From: RUG11462 sp036308645
GTDB lineage: Bacteria > Bacillota > Clostridia > Oscillospirales > Acutalibacteraceae
Reading direction: 5' to 3'
Assembly: GCA_036308645.1 (NCBI GenBank)
Contig: JAXJVH010000050.1
Coordinates: 1 to 64,000, forward strand
Length of the DNA stretch: 64,000 bases
Shown: one piece after another, positions 63,056-64,000 of the stretch
Numbering within the stretch: position 1 is the first letter of the stretch
Layout of the letters: every line of letters begins with the position of its first letter
The notes under the pieces: generated by a model
What the model was told of the DNA's origin: nothing
Databases searched by the model: none
What the model saw: only the letters and a program-made list of their open reading frames with translations
Made by a program: the position numbers and the translations under genes

Positions 63056-64000
63056 AGATGTGCCAGCGGATTTGCTTCAGACGCTTTTTTAACTTGGTCA
63101 TTCGACAAGTGAGTATATATTTCGGTAGTACCTAAATTTTCGTGTCCTAAAACTTGCTGTAAAACTCTTATGTCAACGTTACCGTGCTGATACATAAGTG
63201 TTGCGGCGGTATGTCGCAATTTATGAACAGTGTATCCTTGACCGTAAAGTCCAGCTTTTTTTAAAATATTTTCAACCATAAGTTCTACAGTTCTCGGACT
63301 TATTCTTTTATCGTTTCTACTTATAAAAAGTGCTTGTTTTTCAGCAGAAGTAGAAGCAAGCCTGACTTGTAAATAGTCTTTTAAAGCATTTATACAAGCA
63401 TCATTTAAATACACAATTCGTTCTTTGTTGCCTTTACCTCTTACCTTGAACATACATTCGTCTAAATTAATATCGTTTATATTAATAGCACATAACTCCG
63501 ACAAACGCAATCCGCAATTTAAAAATAAGGTTATAATGCAGTAATTACGCTCTTTAAACGGACCGTCGACAGAATTTAGCAATTTCAGACTTTCTTCCAA
63601 AGAAAGATATTTTGGCAATGTTTTCCTGATTTTAGGAGATTCAAGTTCTTCAACAGGATTAATGGAAATAATGCCTTTATTATTAGTATAAAATCTAAAA
63701 AAAGATTTTAGGGTAGAAATTCGTCTTGCACGTGACTTTTCGTTATTATTACGTTCTGAATGTAAATAATAAATAAATTCATTTACATCATCAAAAGTAA
63801 TGCTTTTTAATAAATCGCAGTCAATATCGGAAATATCAATTTCTTCAATAGTTTCAACTTTGTCAACTAAACCTTTATGAAATTTAATAAAACGAAAGAA
63901 CAAATGCAGATCTCTGAAATAATTATCAGCGGTTTTGTCGGTTTTGCCTTTAACGGTTCTTATATAGTTAATATAATCTTTTATTAATGGCGGTGAATCG
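63031..64000 (-). CDS. XerC/D-like tyrosine recombinase (5' end outside window)
   Basis: At least 323 aa; open to the right edge, where it reads DSPPLIKDYINYIRTVKG, the normal N-terminal SAM-like domain, so only the very start is missing. Catalytic residues: Arg in GLRLSEL, Lys in GKGNKERIV, His and Arg in HKLRHTAAT, His in LGHENLGTT, and the nucleophile Tyr in EIYTHL. Next to spoVT rather than in a mobile element, so it probably resolves chromosome dimers like XerC/D; no attachment site is seen. Confidence 0.9.
   Translation of the reverse strand, partial: DSPPLIKDYINYIRTVKGKTDKTADNYFRDLHLFFRFIKFHKGLVDKVETIEEIDISDIDCDLLKSITFDDVNEFIYYLHSERNNNEKSRARRISTLKSFFRFYTNNKGIISINPVEELESPKIRKTLPKYLSLEESLKLLNSVDGPFKERNYCIITLFLNCGLRLSELCAININDINLDECMFKVRGKGNKERIVYLNDACINALKDYLQVRLASTSAEKQALFISRNDKRISPRTVELMVENILKKAGLYGQGYTVHKLRHTAATLMYQHGNVDIRVLQQVLGHENLGTTEIYTHLSNDQVKKASEANPLAHLKNKSYRE

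Noticed and set aside
63031..64000. Integrase of a mobile element
   Set aside because: No att-like repeats, phage genes or composition change are seen in the window; the protein looks like a chromosomal Xer-type recombinase. The right edge cuts the view, so an element beyond it cannot be fully excluded.
1..64000. CRISPR array, tRNA/rRNA genes, insertion sequences, defence islands
   Set aside because: I saw no regularly spaced repeats, no tRNA-like cloverleaf and no transposase or restriction genes.

Overview
The window is an AT-rich chromosomal segment from a spore-forming member of the Clostridia, most likely a Ruminococcaceae/Oscillospiraceae- or Acutalibacteraceae-like gut bacterium. This rests on the low-GC Firmicutes gene orders (infC-rpmI-rplT, yabP-yabQ-divIC-S1 protein, rnc-smc-ftsY, nadD-yqeK-LCP-rsfS-leuS). 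It also rests on the sporulation genes (sigK, spoVT, yabP, yabQ, a ylmC/ymxH-type gene), a type III glutamine synthetase, an Amt-PII fusion, and a purine pathway that uses PurO plus a stand-alone AICAR transformylase in place of bifunctional PurH. Nearly every base is accounted for by compact operons. I see no prophage, IS element, CRISPR array, tRNA or rRNA.

Layout. 1-9110: end of a purine operon, + strand (purM partial, purN, a methyltransferase, purO, AICAR transformylase, purD, purL). 9130-11143: a secreted transglutaminase-like/Fn3-like protein, then a membrane protein on the - strand. 11175-15428, - strand: sigK followed by a membrane protein and two FAD oxidoreductases. 15550-19281, + strand: nucleotidyltransferase, CPBP protease, tadA, ychF. 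19360-21539: a three-gene tyrosine-kinase module (chain-length regulator, BY-kinase, PHP phosphatase) without sugar-polymer genes beside it. 21614-26646: ylmC-type gene on +, then on - rluA-type gene, DUF2752, DUF4234, hpf, a fumarase alpha subunit, and the yabP-yabQ-divIC-S1 cluster. 26782-28106: infC-rpmI-rplT behind a leader attenuator. 28183-36370: rRNA/tRNA methyltransferase, dprA, topA, trmFO, plsX, rnc, radical SAM. 36360-47021: smc, ftsY, rdgB, yhbY, nadD, yqeK, LCP, rsfS, leuS. 47146-50183: rpsU, yqeG, a nfo-like gene, efp, a zinc-ribbon protein and a small membrane protein. 50255-62191, - strand: the nitrogen block glnN, amt-PII, gltB, gltD, then glmS. 62441-64000: spoVT and a truncated Xer-type recombinase.

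How the genes work together. The nitrogen block brings in ammonium (Amt with its own PII sensor), fixes it into glutamine (GSIII), turns glutamine into glutamate (GltBD) and draws glutamine into amino sugars (GlmS). The purine genes are another large glutamine sink. Sporulation genes occur in three places. In front of sigK, yabP and the ylmC-type gene I can read sequences matching the sigma-E promoter pattern (KMATATT, 13-15 nt, CATACAAT-like), which points to mother-cell expression. Vegetative promoters with 17-nt spacers and clear hairpin terminators punctuate most other units.

Most notable for a second look: a hairpin-plus-T-tract attenuator within about 10 nt of the probable transcription start of the glutamine synthetase gene; a hairpin with an alternative pairing between amt-PII and gltB; a likely AUC start codon on infC; the sigma-E-like promoters; and a terminator whose 3' arm runs into the start of the next gene (11119-11173). 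I did not find a clearly new multi-gene system; most of the window is conserved housekeeping DNA.
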